Origin: Isoptericola halotolerans
Lineage (GTDB): Bacteria > Actinomycetota > Actinomycetes > Actinomycetales > Cellulomonadaceae
Reading direction: 5' to 3'
NCBI RefSeq assembly: GCF_003003075.1
Contig: NZ_PVTX01000006.1
Span: 1 to 64,000 of the forward strand
Length of the DNA stretch: 64,000 nucleotides
This document shows positions 34,069-43,202 of the stretch, piece by piece (position 1 is the stretch's first letter; every line of letters starts with the position of its first letter). The notes under the pieces are model-generated. The model did not search any database. It worked only from the letters and a program-made list of their open reading frames with translations, and was not told the DNA's origin. Both the position numbers and the translations under genes were made by a program.

Positions 34069-35055
34069 ATGACCGCCACCCTTCCGACGGACGCCCTCGC
34101 CACGGCGAGGGCGTCCGCCCGGGGCGCTCGCCGCCGCCGGAGTCCGATCGACCCGGCCCCGGCCACGCCCTGGCTGTTCCTCGCACCCTTCCTCCTGCTG
34201 TTCGGGACGTTCGTCCTGCTCCCCGCGGCGCTCGGGGTGTGGATCTCCCTGCACGACTGGGACTACACGTTCCCGAACCACCCGTTCGTCGGGCTCGAGA
34301 ACTACCAGGCCCTGATCGACCCGTCGTCCACGGCGAGCGGGCCGTTCTGGGAGTCGATGCGCGCGACCGGCATCTTCACGCTGGCCAGCGTCCCGCTGCT
34401 GCTGGTGATCCCGCTGCTCGTCGCGATGATGATGAACGCGCGGTTCCCCGGGCGGAACTTCCTGCGGGCCGTCTACTTCGCGCCGTTCGTGCTCGGCGTC
34501 GCCGTCGTCTCCGTCCTGTGGCGGTACCTGCTCGACACCAACATCGGGCTGGTCAACCACTACCTCGGCCTCGTCGGGCTGCCCGACGCCACGGCGTGGC
34601 TGACGTCCCTGCCCTGGGCCTGGGTCGCGCTGGTGGGCGTCACCGTGTGGTGGACCCTCGGCTTCAACGCCGTCATCTACCTGGCGGCGCTGCAGGACAT
34701 CCCCGCCGAGCTCTACGAGGCGGCGCACGTCGACGGCGCGAGCGCCTGGCAACGTTTCTGGGCGGTGACCTTCCCTGGGCTCAAGCCGGTGCTGATGTTC
34801 GTCGTCGTCAACACGCTGATCCTCTCCGCCAACATGTTCGGCCAGTCCTACCTGATGACCGAGGGCGGACCCGGCCGGAGCACCCGTACCGCGATCTACC
34901 TCATCGCCGACACGGGCCTCAGCTCGTTCCAGATGGGCAGCGCGGCAGCCATGAGCTACATCCTGACCGTCTGCCTGATGATCCTCAGCGCCGCGATCTT
35001 CTGGCTCTTCCGGGACAAGGACGCCCGCCGCACAGGAAAGAAGGTGCGCCGATGA
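34069..35055 (+). CDS. Sugar ABC permease, MalF type
   Basis: A 328-residue membrane subunit with six helices (PWLFLAPFLLLFGTFVLLPA is the first). The EAA loop is AELYEAAHVDGASAWQRFWA followed by VTFPGLKPV. It is one of the two CUT1 channel subunits. It begins 3 nt after the binding-protein gene and its stop overlaps the next start. No ATPase gene is in the operon, so a shared MsiK-type ATPase elsewhere is probably used. Confidence 0.92.
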   Translation: MTATLPTDALATARASARGARRRRSPIDPAPATPWLFLAPFLLLFGTFVLLPAALGVWISLHDWDYTFPNHPFVGLENYQALIDPSSTASGPFWESMRATGIFTLASVPLLLVIPLLVAMMMNARFPGRNFLRAVYFAPFVLGVAVVSVLWRYLLDTNIGLVNHYLGLVGLPDATAWLTSLPWAWVALVGVTVWWTLGFNAVIYLAALQDIPAELYEAAHVDGASAWQRFWAVTFPGLKPVLMFVVVNTLILSANMFGQSYLMTEGGPGRSTRTAIYLIADTGLSSFQMGSAAAMSYILTVCLMILSAAIFWLFRDKDARRTGKKVRR

Positions 35056-35945
35056 CCGCCGCTCCTCCCACCGCACCCGTCCCCGACCGCACCGTGCGGG
35101 TCGCCGGCCACCGCGCCGGCAGCGTCGTCCGACGGCGGGTCGCCCGCTACGTGGCGCTCTACGCCCTCGCGCTCGTCTTCGTCAGCCCGCTGCTGTACAT
35201 GCTGGTGACGTCGTTCAAGACGCGGGCCGACGCCACCGGCGTCACGCCGAGCTGGATCCCGGACCCGTTCACCACGCAGGCGTTCCAGACGCTCTTCTCC
35301 GCGTCGGACACCCCCGTGCTGACCTGGTTCGCGAACTCGATGATCGCGGCCACGGCCAACGCCGTGCTCGTCGTGGCGACGGCGTCGATGGCGGCCTACC
35401 CGCTGGCGCGCATGCAGTTCCGCGGCAAGGGCATCGTCTTCGGGCTGGTGGTGGCCATGCTGCTGGTGCCCGGCGTCATCCTCGTCATCCCGAACTACCT
35501 CATCGTGTCCGAGATCGGCTGGCTGAACTCCCTGCTCGCGATCATCGTGCCGACGGCGGCCTCCGCGTTCGGCGTCTTCTTCATGCGACAGTTCTTCGTC
35601 AACCTGCCCGTCGAGCTCGAGGAGGCGGCGCTGCTCGACGGCGCCAACCGCTGGGAGGTGTTCGTCAAGATCGTCCTGCCCCTGGCGCGACCGGCCATGG
35701 CGACGCTCGCCCTGCTGGCGTTCCTCACCAACTGGAACGACTTCCTGTGGCCCGTGTACGTCCTGTTCAGCCCTGAGACGCGCACCCTGCCCGCGGGCCT
35801 GGCGACCCTGCAGGGCGCCAACCAGGTGCGGTACGACCTGCTGATGGCCGGCGCCGTGATCGCGAGCGTGCCCGTCATGGTGCTGTTCTCGTTCCTGCAG
35901 CGCTTCATCATCGAGGGGGTCTCGCGGTCGGGGCTCAAGGGGTGA
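35052..35945 (+). CDS. Sugar ABC permease, MalG type
   Basis: A 297-residue second membrane subunit of the CUT1 importer. The first helix is ALYALALVFVSPLLYMLVTS, and the EAA loop is PVELEEAALLDGANRWEVFV followed by KIVLPLARPA. ATG at 35052 overlaps the stop of the preceding permease (ATGA). It is coupled in turn to the GH43-like gene by a GTGA overlap, which ties that secreted hydrolase to the same sugar. Confidence 0.92.
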   Translation: MTAAPPTAPVPDRTVRVAGHRAGSVVRRRVARYVALYALALVFVSPLLYMLVTSFKTRADATGVTPSWIPDPFTTQAFQTLFSASDTPVLTWFANSMIAATANAVLVVATASMAAYPLARMQFRGKGIVFGLVVAMLLVPGVILVIPNYLIVSEIGWLNSLLAIIVPTAASAFGVFFMRQFFVNLPVELEEAALLDGANRWEVFVKIVLPLARPAMATLALLAFLTNWNDFLWPVYVLFSPETRTLPAGLATLQGANQVRYDLLMAGAVIASVPVMVLFSFLQRFIIEGVSRSGLKG

Positions 35946-36991
35946 CGGCCGGTGCGCGGCGGCCGTCCCGGTCGGTCGGGCGGCCCGGGGCCCGGCGCGG
36001 GGCGGCGTGCGGGGCGCTGGTGAGCGCCGTCGTCGTGGGCCTGGCGGCCTGCAGCGGCGGCGCACCGGGCGCCGAGGGCGCCGCCGACGACAGCGGTTCC
36101 GCAGCCGCGCCCTGGCGTCCCGAGCCGCTGATCTCCCAGGACTTCCCGGACCCTGACGTGCTCGTCACCGACGACGGGTACGTCGCGTACGCCACCAACG
36201 GGCCCCACACCAACGTGCGCGTCGCGACGTCGGACGACCTCGTGACGTGGGAGCAGCACGACGACGCCATGCCGGACCTCCCGCGCTGGGTGATCCCCGG
36301 CAGGACCTGGGCTCCGGAGGTCACCCGGGCCGACGACGGCACGTACGTCCTCTACTTCACCGCGGCGAGCGCCGAGCACGGCGTCCAGTGCCTCGGTGCG
36401 GCGACGTCGGACGACCCCCTGGGGCCGTTCGAAGCCGTCGGCGACGGCATGCTCGTCTGCCCGGAGGCCGAGGGCGGTGCGATCGACGCCGCGACCTTCG
36501 AGGACGGCGGCACCACCTACCTGCTGTGGAAGAACGACGGCAACTGCTGCGGGCACGACACCTGGATCCAGGCCGCCCCGCTCACGGCGGACGGGCTGTC
36601 GCTCGCGGGCGACCCTGTCCGCCTGTTCCGCCAGGACCAGGCGTGGGAGGGCGACCTCGTGGAGGCGCCGACGGTCGTGCGCCGCGACGGGACCTACCAC
36701 GCGTTGTACTCGGCGAGCTTCTACGGCGACGACACCTACGCCGTCGGGCACGCGACCGCGCCGTCGCTGACGGGGCCGTGGACCAAGGACCCGGAGCCGT
36801 TGCTCTCGACGGTGGGATCCGGAGGGATGTACCGGGGGCCGGGCGGGCAGGACGTGGTCCCGACGCCGGACGGGGAGATGTTCCTGTTCCACGCGTGGGA
36901 CGGGGCGTACGTCGAGCGGGAGCTGTACGGGGTGCCGCTGGTGTGGGAGGCCGGCCGGCCGGTCCTCGAGCTCCCCACGCCGCCGAGGTAG
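35942..36991 (+). CDS. Secreted GH43-like glycosidase lipoprotein
   Basis: A 349-residue protein with an Arg-rich start, a hydrophobic segment and a lipobox ending VVVGLAACSGG (Cys near residue 37). The remainder is a five-bladed beta-propeller of GH43 (clan F) type. Candidate catalytic residues are the Asp in SQDFPDPDVLV, the Asp in GAIDAATFED and the Glu in LVEAPTVVRR. Members cleave arabinan or xylan side chains, so this enzyme probably releases sugars for the importer. GTG at 35942 overlaps the permease stop. The last codons CCG AGG TAG are already part of the 20-bp repeat array that follows, so the natural C-terminus may be altered. Confidence 0.85.
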   Translation: MTAGARRPSRSVGRPGARRGAACGALVSAVVVGLAACSGGAPGAEGAADDSGSAAAPWRPEPLISQDFPDPDVLVTDDGYVAYATNGPHTNVRVATSDDLVTWEQHDDAMPDLPRWVIPGRTWAPEVTRADDGTYVLYFTAASAEHGVQCLGAATSDDPLGPFEAVGDGMLVCPEAEGGAIDAATFEDGGTTYLLWKNDGNCCGHDTWIQAAPLTADGLSLAGDPVRLFRQDQAWEGDLVEAPTVVRRDGTYHALYSASFYGDDTYAVGHATAPSLTGPWTKDPEPLLSTVGSGGMYRGPGGQDVVPTPDGEMFLFHAWDGAYVERELYGVPLVWEAGRPVLELPTPPR

Positions 36992-37123
36992 TGGCGCCCG
37001 CCGCGAGGTAGTAGCGCCCGCCGCGAGGTAGTGCCGGGCGCGCCGAGGTAGTGGCGCCCGCCGCGAGGTAGTACTACCTCGGCCGAGGTAGTACTACCTC
37101 GGCGGGGCCGCTACTACCTCGTC
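36983..37123. repeat. 20-bp-phased GAGGTAGT/ACTACCTC array, family B locus 1
   Basis: GAGGTAGT occurs six times, starting at 36985, 37005, 37025, 37045, 37065 and 37085, exactly 20 bp apart. The inverse ACTACCTC ends at 37080, 37100 and 37120, also 20 bp apart. The last units form CGAGGTAGTACTACCTCG palindromes. The first unit contains the stop codon of the GH43-like gene. It lies between convergent genes. It is not a CRISPR array because there are no unique spacers of proper length. Confidence 0.9.
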
Positions 37124-38348
37124 AGTCGGCCTCGGCGTGGGCGATGTGGTCGAGCTGGCGCCACACCAGCGCGAGGGTGAGCCCGGCGCCGACGAACGCG
37201 AACCAGAACGGCGCCGTGATGCCCCACAGGTCGGTCAGGACGCCGCCGAGGGCGTTGCCGACGACGATCCCGCCGAACAGCCCGATGAGGTACACGGACC
37301 CGACCCGGCCCTGGTATTCCGTCGGGACGGCCCGCTGGCGCACCGTGTTCGACACCGTCCCCCACACGAAGGTGTAGACGCCGAACACGAACACCGTGGC
37401 CATCGCGACCCAGGCCGACGTGGTCAGCGCGAGCACGAGGTGGAACGCCACCTCCATCGACAGGACCGTCTTCATCAGGGTCGCCAGGGAGAACCGCCGC
37501 TCGAGGCGCCCGTAGACCAGCGTCCCGAGCACCCCGCCGACGCCGGTGGCGGTGATCAGCAGGCCGTACCCGACCGGGCCCATCTGCAGCCGGTCGAGCG
37601 AGTACAGCACCAGGACGCCCCAGGGGGCGGCCCACGTGGCGTTGAACGAGAAGATGACCAGGGCGAGCGTCCGCACCGGGGGGTGGGTCCAGAGCCAGCG
37701 CAGCCCGTCGCGGATCTCCCGGCGCGCCGGGGCCGGGGTGGCCGGGCGGGGCACCGGGGGCAGCGAGATACGGCTGATGAGCAGGATCGCCAGCAGCACG
37801 CACACGACCTGGACCAGGAACGGCCAGGCCATCCCGAGGGCGAAGAGGAACGCCCCGACCGGCGGCCCGGCGAGCTGGTTGCCGGTGAGGAACCCGGCCT
37901 GGAGCCGTGCGTTGCCCGTGCCGAGGTCGCGCTTGTCCACCAGCATCGGCAGCAGCGTCTGGGAGGTGGTGTCGGCGAACACCTCCGCGACCCCCATGAG
38001 CAGCATCGCGGCGAGCACGACGACGACGTTCGCGGCGCCGGTGACGATCGCGGCGCACAGCACGGCGACGACGACGGCGCGCAGCGCGTTCGCGACGATG
38101 ACGATCCGCCGGCGGTCGACCCGGTCGGCCAGCGCCCCCGCCCACAGCCCGAAGAGGAGCCACGGCAGCCGTTGCAGCATCGCGGCCAGCGCGACCAGCG
38201 TGGCGGAGTCGGTCTGGGACGCGACGAGGAGCGGCCCGGCGGCCAGCGCGATGCCGTCGCCGATGTTGCTGGTCCAGCTCGAGGCGAGCATCCACCGGAA
38301 CGGGACACCCATCCGGGCGGGAACGATGGCCTCGAGCACTCTCCTCAC
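37122..38348 (-). CDS. MFS exporter, EntS-like (MFS_3)
   Basis: A 408-residue transporter with about 12 membrane helices. The loop between helices 2 and 3 reads GLWAGALADRVDRRRIVIVA, the MFS motif A, and its counterpart in the second half is GTLVYGRLERRFSLATLM. MFS_3 members export enterobactin-like siderophores, macrolides or other drugs. The substrate is not known. GTG at 38348 gives the family N-terminus. It stands alone; the stop is just past the family B repeat array. Confidence 0.9.
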   Translation of the reverse strand: MRRVLEAIVPARMGVPFRWMLASSWTSNIGDGIALAAGPLLVASQTDSATLVALAAMLQRLPWLLFGLWAGALADRVDRRRIVIVANALRAVVVAVLCAAIVTGAANVVVVLAAMLLMGVAEVFADTTSQTLLPMLVDKRDLGTGNARLQAGFLTGNQLAGPPVGAFLFALGMAWPFLVQVVCVLLAILLISRISLPPVPRPATPAPARREIRDGLRWLWTHPPVRTLALVIFSFNATWAAPWGVLVLYSLDRLQMGPVGYGLLITATGVGGVLGTLVYGRLERRFSLATLMKTVLSMEVAFHLVLALTTSAWVAMATVFVFGVYTFVWGTVSNTVRQRAVPTEYQGRVGSVYLIGLFGGIVVGNALGGVLTDLWGITAPFWFAFVGAGLTLALVWRQLDHIAHAEAD

Positions 38349-38697
38349 CGCTGGAGCGTAGGCGGACCGCGCCGCATGCGGCCACCTCGGTGCCGAACGT
38401 CGACGGACGTCACAGCCGTGGGAGCGTTCTCGCAGGAAGGCCTACGGAAGGTGCCCGGAGTATTGACTGGTCAGCCGCGCGCGGGGCAGACTGCCTGGTG
38501 GCAGCGCGCATCGCCCGCCCCCTGCGCGGTGCGCGCTGTCCTTGACCGGTCTGCCGGTCGGACGCCTCCTCGGACCCCCCGCCGAGGGGGCGTCGACGAT
38601 TCCCCTCCCGGAGGATCCACGGTCGATCCATGGACGATCCCGGTCGACTCGGCGTGCCCGGCGCCGTCGCCACGGCGAGCCGGTCTACCGTGCTGGC
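38349..38697. other. Divergent intergenic region, no gene seen
   Basis: About 350 bp between the MFS gene and the helicase-like gene. TTGACT at 38464 and TTGACC at 38541 look like isolated -35 boxes. TACCGT (38686-38691) is the only convincing -10 and ends 6 nt before the helicase-like start. A GGTCGATCC/GGACGATCC near-repeat lies around 38622-38640. I see no RNA element. Confidence 0.5.
38686..38691 (+). promoter_or_regulatory. -10 box for leaderless helicase-like transcript
   Basis: TACCGT ends 6 nt before GTG at 38698, with no ribosome binding site between. Confidence 0.55.
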
Positions 38698-41600
38698 GTG
38701 AGAGTCCTCCGCCGATCCACAGCCGCGGCCGCGGCCGAGCCCTCGGTCGAGCCGCAGGACGACAGTGCGCGCCGACCCTTCGGTCGCGACGACGCCCGCG
38801 AGCGCCCCGACGGGAGCGCCCCGGACGCGGGCCCCGACCACCCGAGTACCGACGGCGCCGCCCCGGCCGGCTCCGAGGCGCCCGGTGGTCGCGCGGGCCA
38901 TACCCCGGGCGGCGCGACCACGACGACCCCGCTGGTCGACGCGGTCCGCCGCTGGCGCGCCGGCCTGGCCGAGATGGTGGGCGGCTCCACCCTGACGGAC
39001 GTCGGGATGCTGGGTGAGGCCGTGGTCGACCTCTCGGCCGCGCACCCGTCGGGCGTCGCCCAGCTCTTCGCCGGCCGCTCCACCCGGTTGTCCAACCTGG
39101 TGCGCGAGCCGGGAACCTTCCCCCGGGCACGGCGCCACGCGCGCGCCGTCGTCGTGCGCTCCGCGGAGCACGCCGCCCAGTACGGGCTGGCCCCGACCTC
39201 GCTGGCGATCGGCGTGGCCTCCTGGACCGAGCCGGTCGAGGTGGGCGAGACAGCGCAGGACCGCCACCGCGACCTCACCGCGCTCGCCGAGGTGGCCAGC
39301 GGCGCCAGCGCGGCCTCGCCCGCGCCCGCCGGGCCGGACTCCGCCGCCTCGCCCGACGACATCGGCTCCGCCTCCGCCGCGTCCCCGGCGGAGCTCGCCC
39401 GGGCCGCGCGGGCGGTCGCCGACCACGCGGCGACCGACTCGGCGCCCGCCGTGACGACGTCGATCCCCGTGGTGAGCGTGGCACGGCGGCAGAGCCGCCC
39501 GGCCCGCCGCCCGACGCCGCCCGACGAGGTCACGCCCGGCACGCGGACGGTCCACGTGCCGATCCTGCTGCGGCCGGTGACCCTGGCCCCGCGGGGCGAC
39601 GGCGAGACGGACTACGACCTGACGCTGGGGCCGACGGCGGAGATCAACCCGGTCCTGGCGCGCACCCTGCGCGCCCGGGGCGTCCGGGAGGACCTGGCCG
39701 CGCTCGCCCAGGCGTCCTTCACCGCCGCGGGCTTCGACCCCGACGACGTGCTCGACCGGGTCGCCGCGCTCGGCGCCGAGCACCTGGCCGACTTCCGCTG
39801 GGAGAAGCGGGTCCTGGTCGGCACCTTCGTGCACCCCGGCCAGGCCCTCGTCGACGACCTGGACGAGGTCGCCCCGGCGCTCGGCCGGCACGAGCTGGTG
39901 GCGGCGCTCGCGGGCGCGGACCAGGCGGTGGCGCGCGTGTCGACGGCAGAGCTGCCCGCGCCCCGCCGGGGCGACGCGGACCCGGCCCGCGAGCGCGGCG
40001 TCGGCGACCTGGACCCGTACCAGCGCCACGTGGTGGACGTCCTGGGCACCGGGCAGCACTTCTTCGTCGACGCGCCGCTCGGTGCGGACGTCGCCGGGAC
40101 GTTGGCCGCCGTGGTCACCGAGGCGGCCGCCGCCGGGCGGTCGGTGCTGTACGTGACCGGTCATCGCCGTGCCGCCGACCGGCTGGCGCAGCGCCTCGAC
40201 GAGCTCGGGCTGGACGGTCTCTCGCTCGACGTCACCCCACGCCAGACCTGGCGCGAGGACATGGCCGAGCGGCTGCTCTCCGCGATGGCCACGGAGCCGG
40301 AGGCCGTGGACGCCTCGGCCGCGGCGCAGGTGCGCGACGCCCTGATCGGCGCGCGTGCACAGCTCACGGGCTACATCGACGCCTTGCACGCCCGCCGGGA
40401 GCCGTGGGGGGTCTCCGCCTACGACGCGCTGCAGGAGCTGGCGCGCCTCACCTCGGAGCGCCCCGCACCGTCGACGTCGGTGCGCCTGGACGCGCGCACG
40501 GCCGTGGCCCTCGACGGGGACGCCCGACGGCGGTTCGCGGCAGAGCTGGAGCGCGCGGCCGCGCTCGGCGCGTTCACCCTCCGGCCGTCCTCGACGGCGT
40601 GGTTCGGCGCGCACCTGACCAGCATGGACGAGGCGCGTGACGCCCTGGCACGCGTGCGGCGGCTGAAGGAGGCCACGCTGCCGCAGCTGCGCCGTCAGAT
40701 CGCGTACACGGGTGAGGTGACGGGCCTGGAGGCGCCCGCCACGATCAACGAGTGGGGCACGCAGCTCGCGATGCTCTCCGGGATGCGCAGCACGCTGGAC
40801 GTGTTCCACCCGATGGTGTTCGAGCGCACCGCGACGGACCTGGTGCAGGCGACGGCGACGCGCCGGTGGCGCACCGAGCACGGCGTCGAGATGGGCTGGT
40901 TCACGCGCCGGCGGCTGCGCAAGCGGGCCCGCGACATGGTGCGACCGGGCGTGCGGGTGCCGCACCTGCACACGGCGCTCATCGAGGTGGCCGAGCAGCG
41001 CGACGTGTGGGCCGAGCACTCGCCCCGGGGCGGGTGGCCGACCCTTCCCGAGGGGCTGGCCACCATCGAGGACACCTACGAGGCGGTGCGCATCGACCTC
41101 ACCGCGCTCGAGCCCGTGCTGGGCCCGACGGTGCACGGTGCCCGGCTGCTCGACCTGGACCTGGACGCGCTCGCCGAGCGGTTGCACCAGCTCGCCCAGG
41201 ACCCGCAGGCCCTGGAGACGCTGCCCGAGCGCACCAACCTTCTCCGGCGGGCCCGGGAGGCCGGCCTGGGGGAGCTGGTGGACGAGCTCACCTCGCGCCG
41301 GGTCGACGCCGGCCAGGTGGCCGCCGAGCTGGACCTCGCGTGGTGGACCAGCGTGTTCGAGCAGATCCTCGGCGGCGACCAGACCCTCGCGGGCCAGGAC
41401 GGCGCCGGGCTGGACGCGCTGGCGCGCCGGTTCCGCGACCTGGACGCACGGCACCTCGCCGCGCTCTCGCAGCCGGCGCGGGTGGCAGCCCGCGCGCACC
41501 TCGGGACGGCGATGCGCGAGGACCGTGCCGGGTCCGAGGCGCTGTTCGCCGAGCTCATCGAGGGCCGGATGACCTCCCTGCGCGACCTCGTCGAGAGCTA

Positions 41601-42963
41601 CGGCGACGTGGCGCGGCGGCTGCGACCCGTGGTCCTGGCGACGCCCACGCTGGTGCCGCACCTGCTGCCCACGCACCGCACGGTCGACCTGGTGGTGCTC
41701 GACGCCGTCCAGCACGTCCCGATCGAGGTCGTCGTCACCTGCCTGGCCCGCGGCCGGCAGGTCGTCGTCGTCGGTGACCCCCGCACGGCGTCGGGCACGA
41801 GCGTGCGCGAGCTGTCGCAGCTGCTGCCCACGGTGACCCTGCAGCCCCGCGAGAACCGCCGCGACCCGGAGCTCACGCGGCTGCTCGCGGCGCACGGCTA
41901 CGAGGGCCTGCTGCGGCCCGCCCCGCTGCCGCGGCCGGAGGCGCTCGTCCAGCTCGACGTGGTGGACGGCACGGGCATGCCGGACCCGACCTCCGGGGCC
42001 GTCGAGAGCACGCGGGCCGAGGTGGACCGCGTCGTCGAGGTGTCCATCGAGCACGCCCTGACCCGGCCCGAGGAGACCCTGGGCATCGTCACGGTCACCG
42101 CCGCGCACGCGGACCGGATCCGCGAGGCGCTGCTGGCCGAGGTGCGCGCCAACCCGGCGCTCGCCCCGTTCTTCTCCGGACGGCGCGCCGAGCCCGTGGT
42201 CGTCGCCGACATCACGGGGGTGGCCGGGCTCTCGCGCGACACGATCCTGCTCTCGCTCGGCTTCGGCCGGACACCCCACGGGCGCGTGCTGCACCGGTTC
42301 GGCGTCCTCGGGGACGACGGCGGGGCGGCGATGCTGCTGGGCGCGCTCGGTGCGACGCGGCGTCGCCTGCACGTGGTGTCCTGCTTCCCGGCGGACGCCC
42401 TCGACCCGGACCGTCTGCGGGGCGCCGGACCGCGGCTGCTGCGCGACGTGCTCGAGCTGGCCGAGCGACGCTCGGGCGTCGCGGACCAGGTGGAGCTGGG
42501 CAACGGGATCGACGCGGGCCGCGTGCCGGACCGCCTCCTGATGGACCTGGGCGAACGGCTGTGGCGGCTGGGCTACCTCGTCGAGACCGACTACGGCACC
42601 GGCGACGGCGACCGGATCCCGCTGGTGGTGGGCCACCCGGACCTGCCGGGCGAGCTGCTGGTGGCGGTGCTCACCGACGACGCCGAGTACGTGGCCGAGC
42701 CGTCCGTGCGGGTCCGTGACCGGCAGCTGGCCCAGCGTCTCGAGGGCCTCGGCTGGACCGTCGCGCAGGTGTGGTCGGCGGCGGCGTTCCTGGACCCGGA
42801 GGGCGAGGCGGACCGCGTGCGCCGGCTGGTGCAGCAGGTCCGTGACGACCGGGTCGGGACCCCCGGCGGCGTGCCGGTGCCGCCCGAGGTCGTGGTGCCG
42901 GTGCTGGCCGACGACGAGCCGGACGAGGTCGTCAAGGACCCGCGGGAGACAATGGGGCCGTGA
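38698..42963 (+). CDS. Large SF1-helicase-like protein with apparently inactive ATPase and nuclease motifs
   Basis: A 1421-residue protein whose order matches DUF4011-type AAA_11/AAA_12 helicases with a C-terminal MTES_1575/Vsr-like domain. After a disordered 80-residue start, LDPYQRHVVDVLGTGQHFFV leads into the Walker A position, where D458-APLGADVAG replaces GPPGTGKS. At the Walker B position VVLDAVQH (D1002-A1003) replaces DEASQ, although GRQVVVVGDPR follows as in active relatives. VAGLSRDTILLSLGFGR and GALGATRRRLHVVS correspond to motifs V and VI. In the C-terminal domain the IDL Asp is a Pro (P1308) and ExDG reads VLTDDAEY. It therefore looks like a conserved but catalytically dead scaffold. 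Function unknown. GTG at 38698 fits a leaderless start. Confidence 0.75.
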   Translation: MRVLRRSTAAAAAEPSVEPQDDSARRPFGRDDARERPDGSAPDAGPDHPSTDGAAPAGSEAPGGRAGHTPGGATTTTPLVDAVRRWRAGLAEMVGGSTLTDVGMLGEAVVDLSAAHPSGVAQLFAGRSTRLSNLVREPGTFPRARRHARAVVVRSAEHAAQYGLAPTSLAIGVASWTEPVEVGETAQDRHRDLTALAEVASGASAASPAPAGPDSAASPDDIGSASAASPAELARAARAVADHAATDSAPAVTTSIPVVSVARRQSRPARRPTPPDEVTPGTRTVHVPILLRPVTLAPRGDGETDYDLTLGPTAEINPVLARTLRARGVREDLAALAQASFTAAGFDPDDVLDRVAALGAEHLADFRWEKRVLVGTFVHPGQALVDDLDEVAPALGRHELVAALAGADQAVARVSTAELPAPRRGDADPARERGVGDLDPYQRHVVDVLGTGQHFFVDAPLGADVAGTLAAVVTEAAAAGRSVLYVTGHRRAADRLAQRLDELGLDGLSLDVTPRQTWREDMAERLLSAMATEPEAVDASAAAQVRDALIGARAQLTGYIDALHARREPWGVSAYDALQELARLTSERPAPSTSVRLDARTAVALDGDARRRFAAELERAAALGAFTLRPSSTAWFGAHLTSMDEARDALARVRRLKEATLPQLRRQIAYTGEVTGLEAPATINEWGTQLAMLSGMRSTLDVFHPMVFERTATDLVQATATRRWRTEHGVEMGWFTRRRLRKRARDMVRPGVRVPHLHTALIEVAEQRDVWAEHSPRGGWPTLPEGLATIEDTYEAVRIDLTALEPVLGPTVHGARLLDLDLDALAERLHQLAQDPQALETLPERTNLLRRAREAGLGELVDELTSRRVDAGQVAAELDLAWWTSVFEQILGGDQTLAGQDGAGLDALARRFRDLDARHLAALSQPARVAARAHLGTAMREDRAGSEALFAELIEGRMTSLRDLVESYGDVARRLRPVVLATPTLVPHLLPTHRTVDLVVLDAVQHVPIEVVVTCLARGRQVVVVGDPRTASGTSVRELSQLLPTVTLQPRENRRDPELTRLLAAHGYEGLLRPAPLPRPEALVQLDVVDGTGMPDPTSGAVESTRAEVDRVVEVSIEHALTRPEETLGIVTVTAAHADRIREALLAEVRANPALAPFFSGRRAEPVVVADITGVAGLSRDTILLSLGFGRTPHGRVLHRFGVLGDDGGAAMLLGALGATRRRLHVVSCFPADALDPDRLRGAGPRLLRDVLELAERRSGVADQVELGNGIDAGRVPDRLLMDLGERLWRLGYLVETDYGTGDGDRIPLVVGHPDLPGELLVAVLTDDAEYVAEPSVRVRDRQLAQRLEGLGWTVAQVWSAAAFLDPEGEADRVRRLVQQVRDDRVGTPGGVPVPPEVVVPVLADDEPDEVVKDPRETMGP

Positions 42964-43181
42964 CGCCCTCCGAGGAGACCCCGCACAGCGACACGACGGC
43001 CCCCGCGAGCCCGGGGACACCGGACCGGCCGGACACGCCCCGAGCGGGTCGGCGCGGTCCGCGGCGCGCCGTGCGCCGGGGCAGCGAGCGCGAGACCGTG
43101 TGGGGGGCCACCACCGACGACGAAGGTGGCCACGACTCGAACGACGAGCGACTGCGCCGGGACGTGCCGCCGCACTGGTGA
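42960..43181 (+). CDS. Small protein ending in PPHW, coupled to the helicase-like gene
   Basis: A 73-residue, highly charged, probably disordered protein with a Pro/Thr/Asp-rich first half, a basic middle (RAGRRGPRRAVRRG) and the tail DSNDERLRRDVPPHW. GTG at 42960 overlaps the stop of the helicase-like gene (GTGA), so the two products are made together and may interact. The conserved-looking C-terminal tetrapeptide suggests a docking motif. I recognise no domain. Confidence 0.7.
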   Translation: MTPSEETPHSDTTAPASPGTPDRPDTPRAGRRGPRRAVRRGSERETVWGATTDDEGGHDSNDERLRRDVPPHW

Positions 43182-43202
43182 CCCGTCCCGGCGCGGGCCA
43201 GG

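Noticed and set aside
31579-35076. Apparent 1165-residue extension of the LacI regulator
   Set aside because: Only the last 336 residues match LacI; the rest is antisense to the binding-protein and permease genes.
36983-37123. CRISPR array
   Set aside because: The repeated unit is 8-9 bp with a 20-bp period and near-identical linkers, no unique spacers, and no cas genes nearby.
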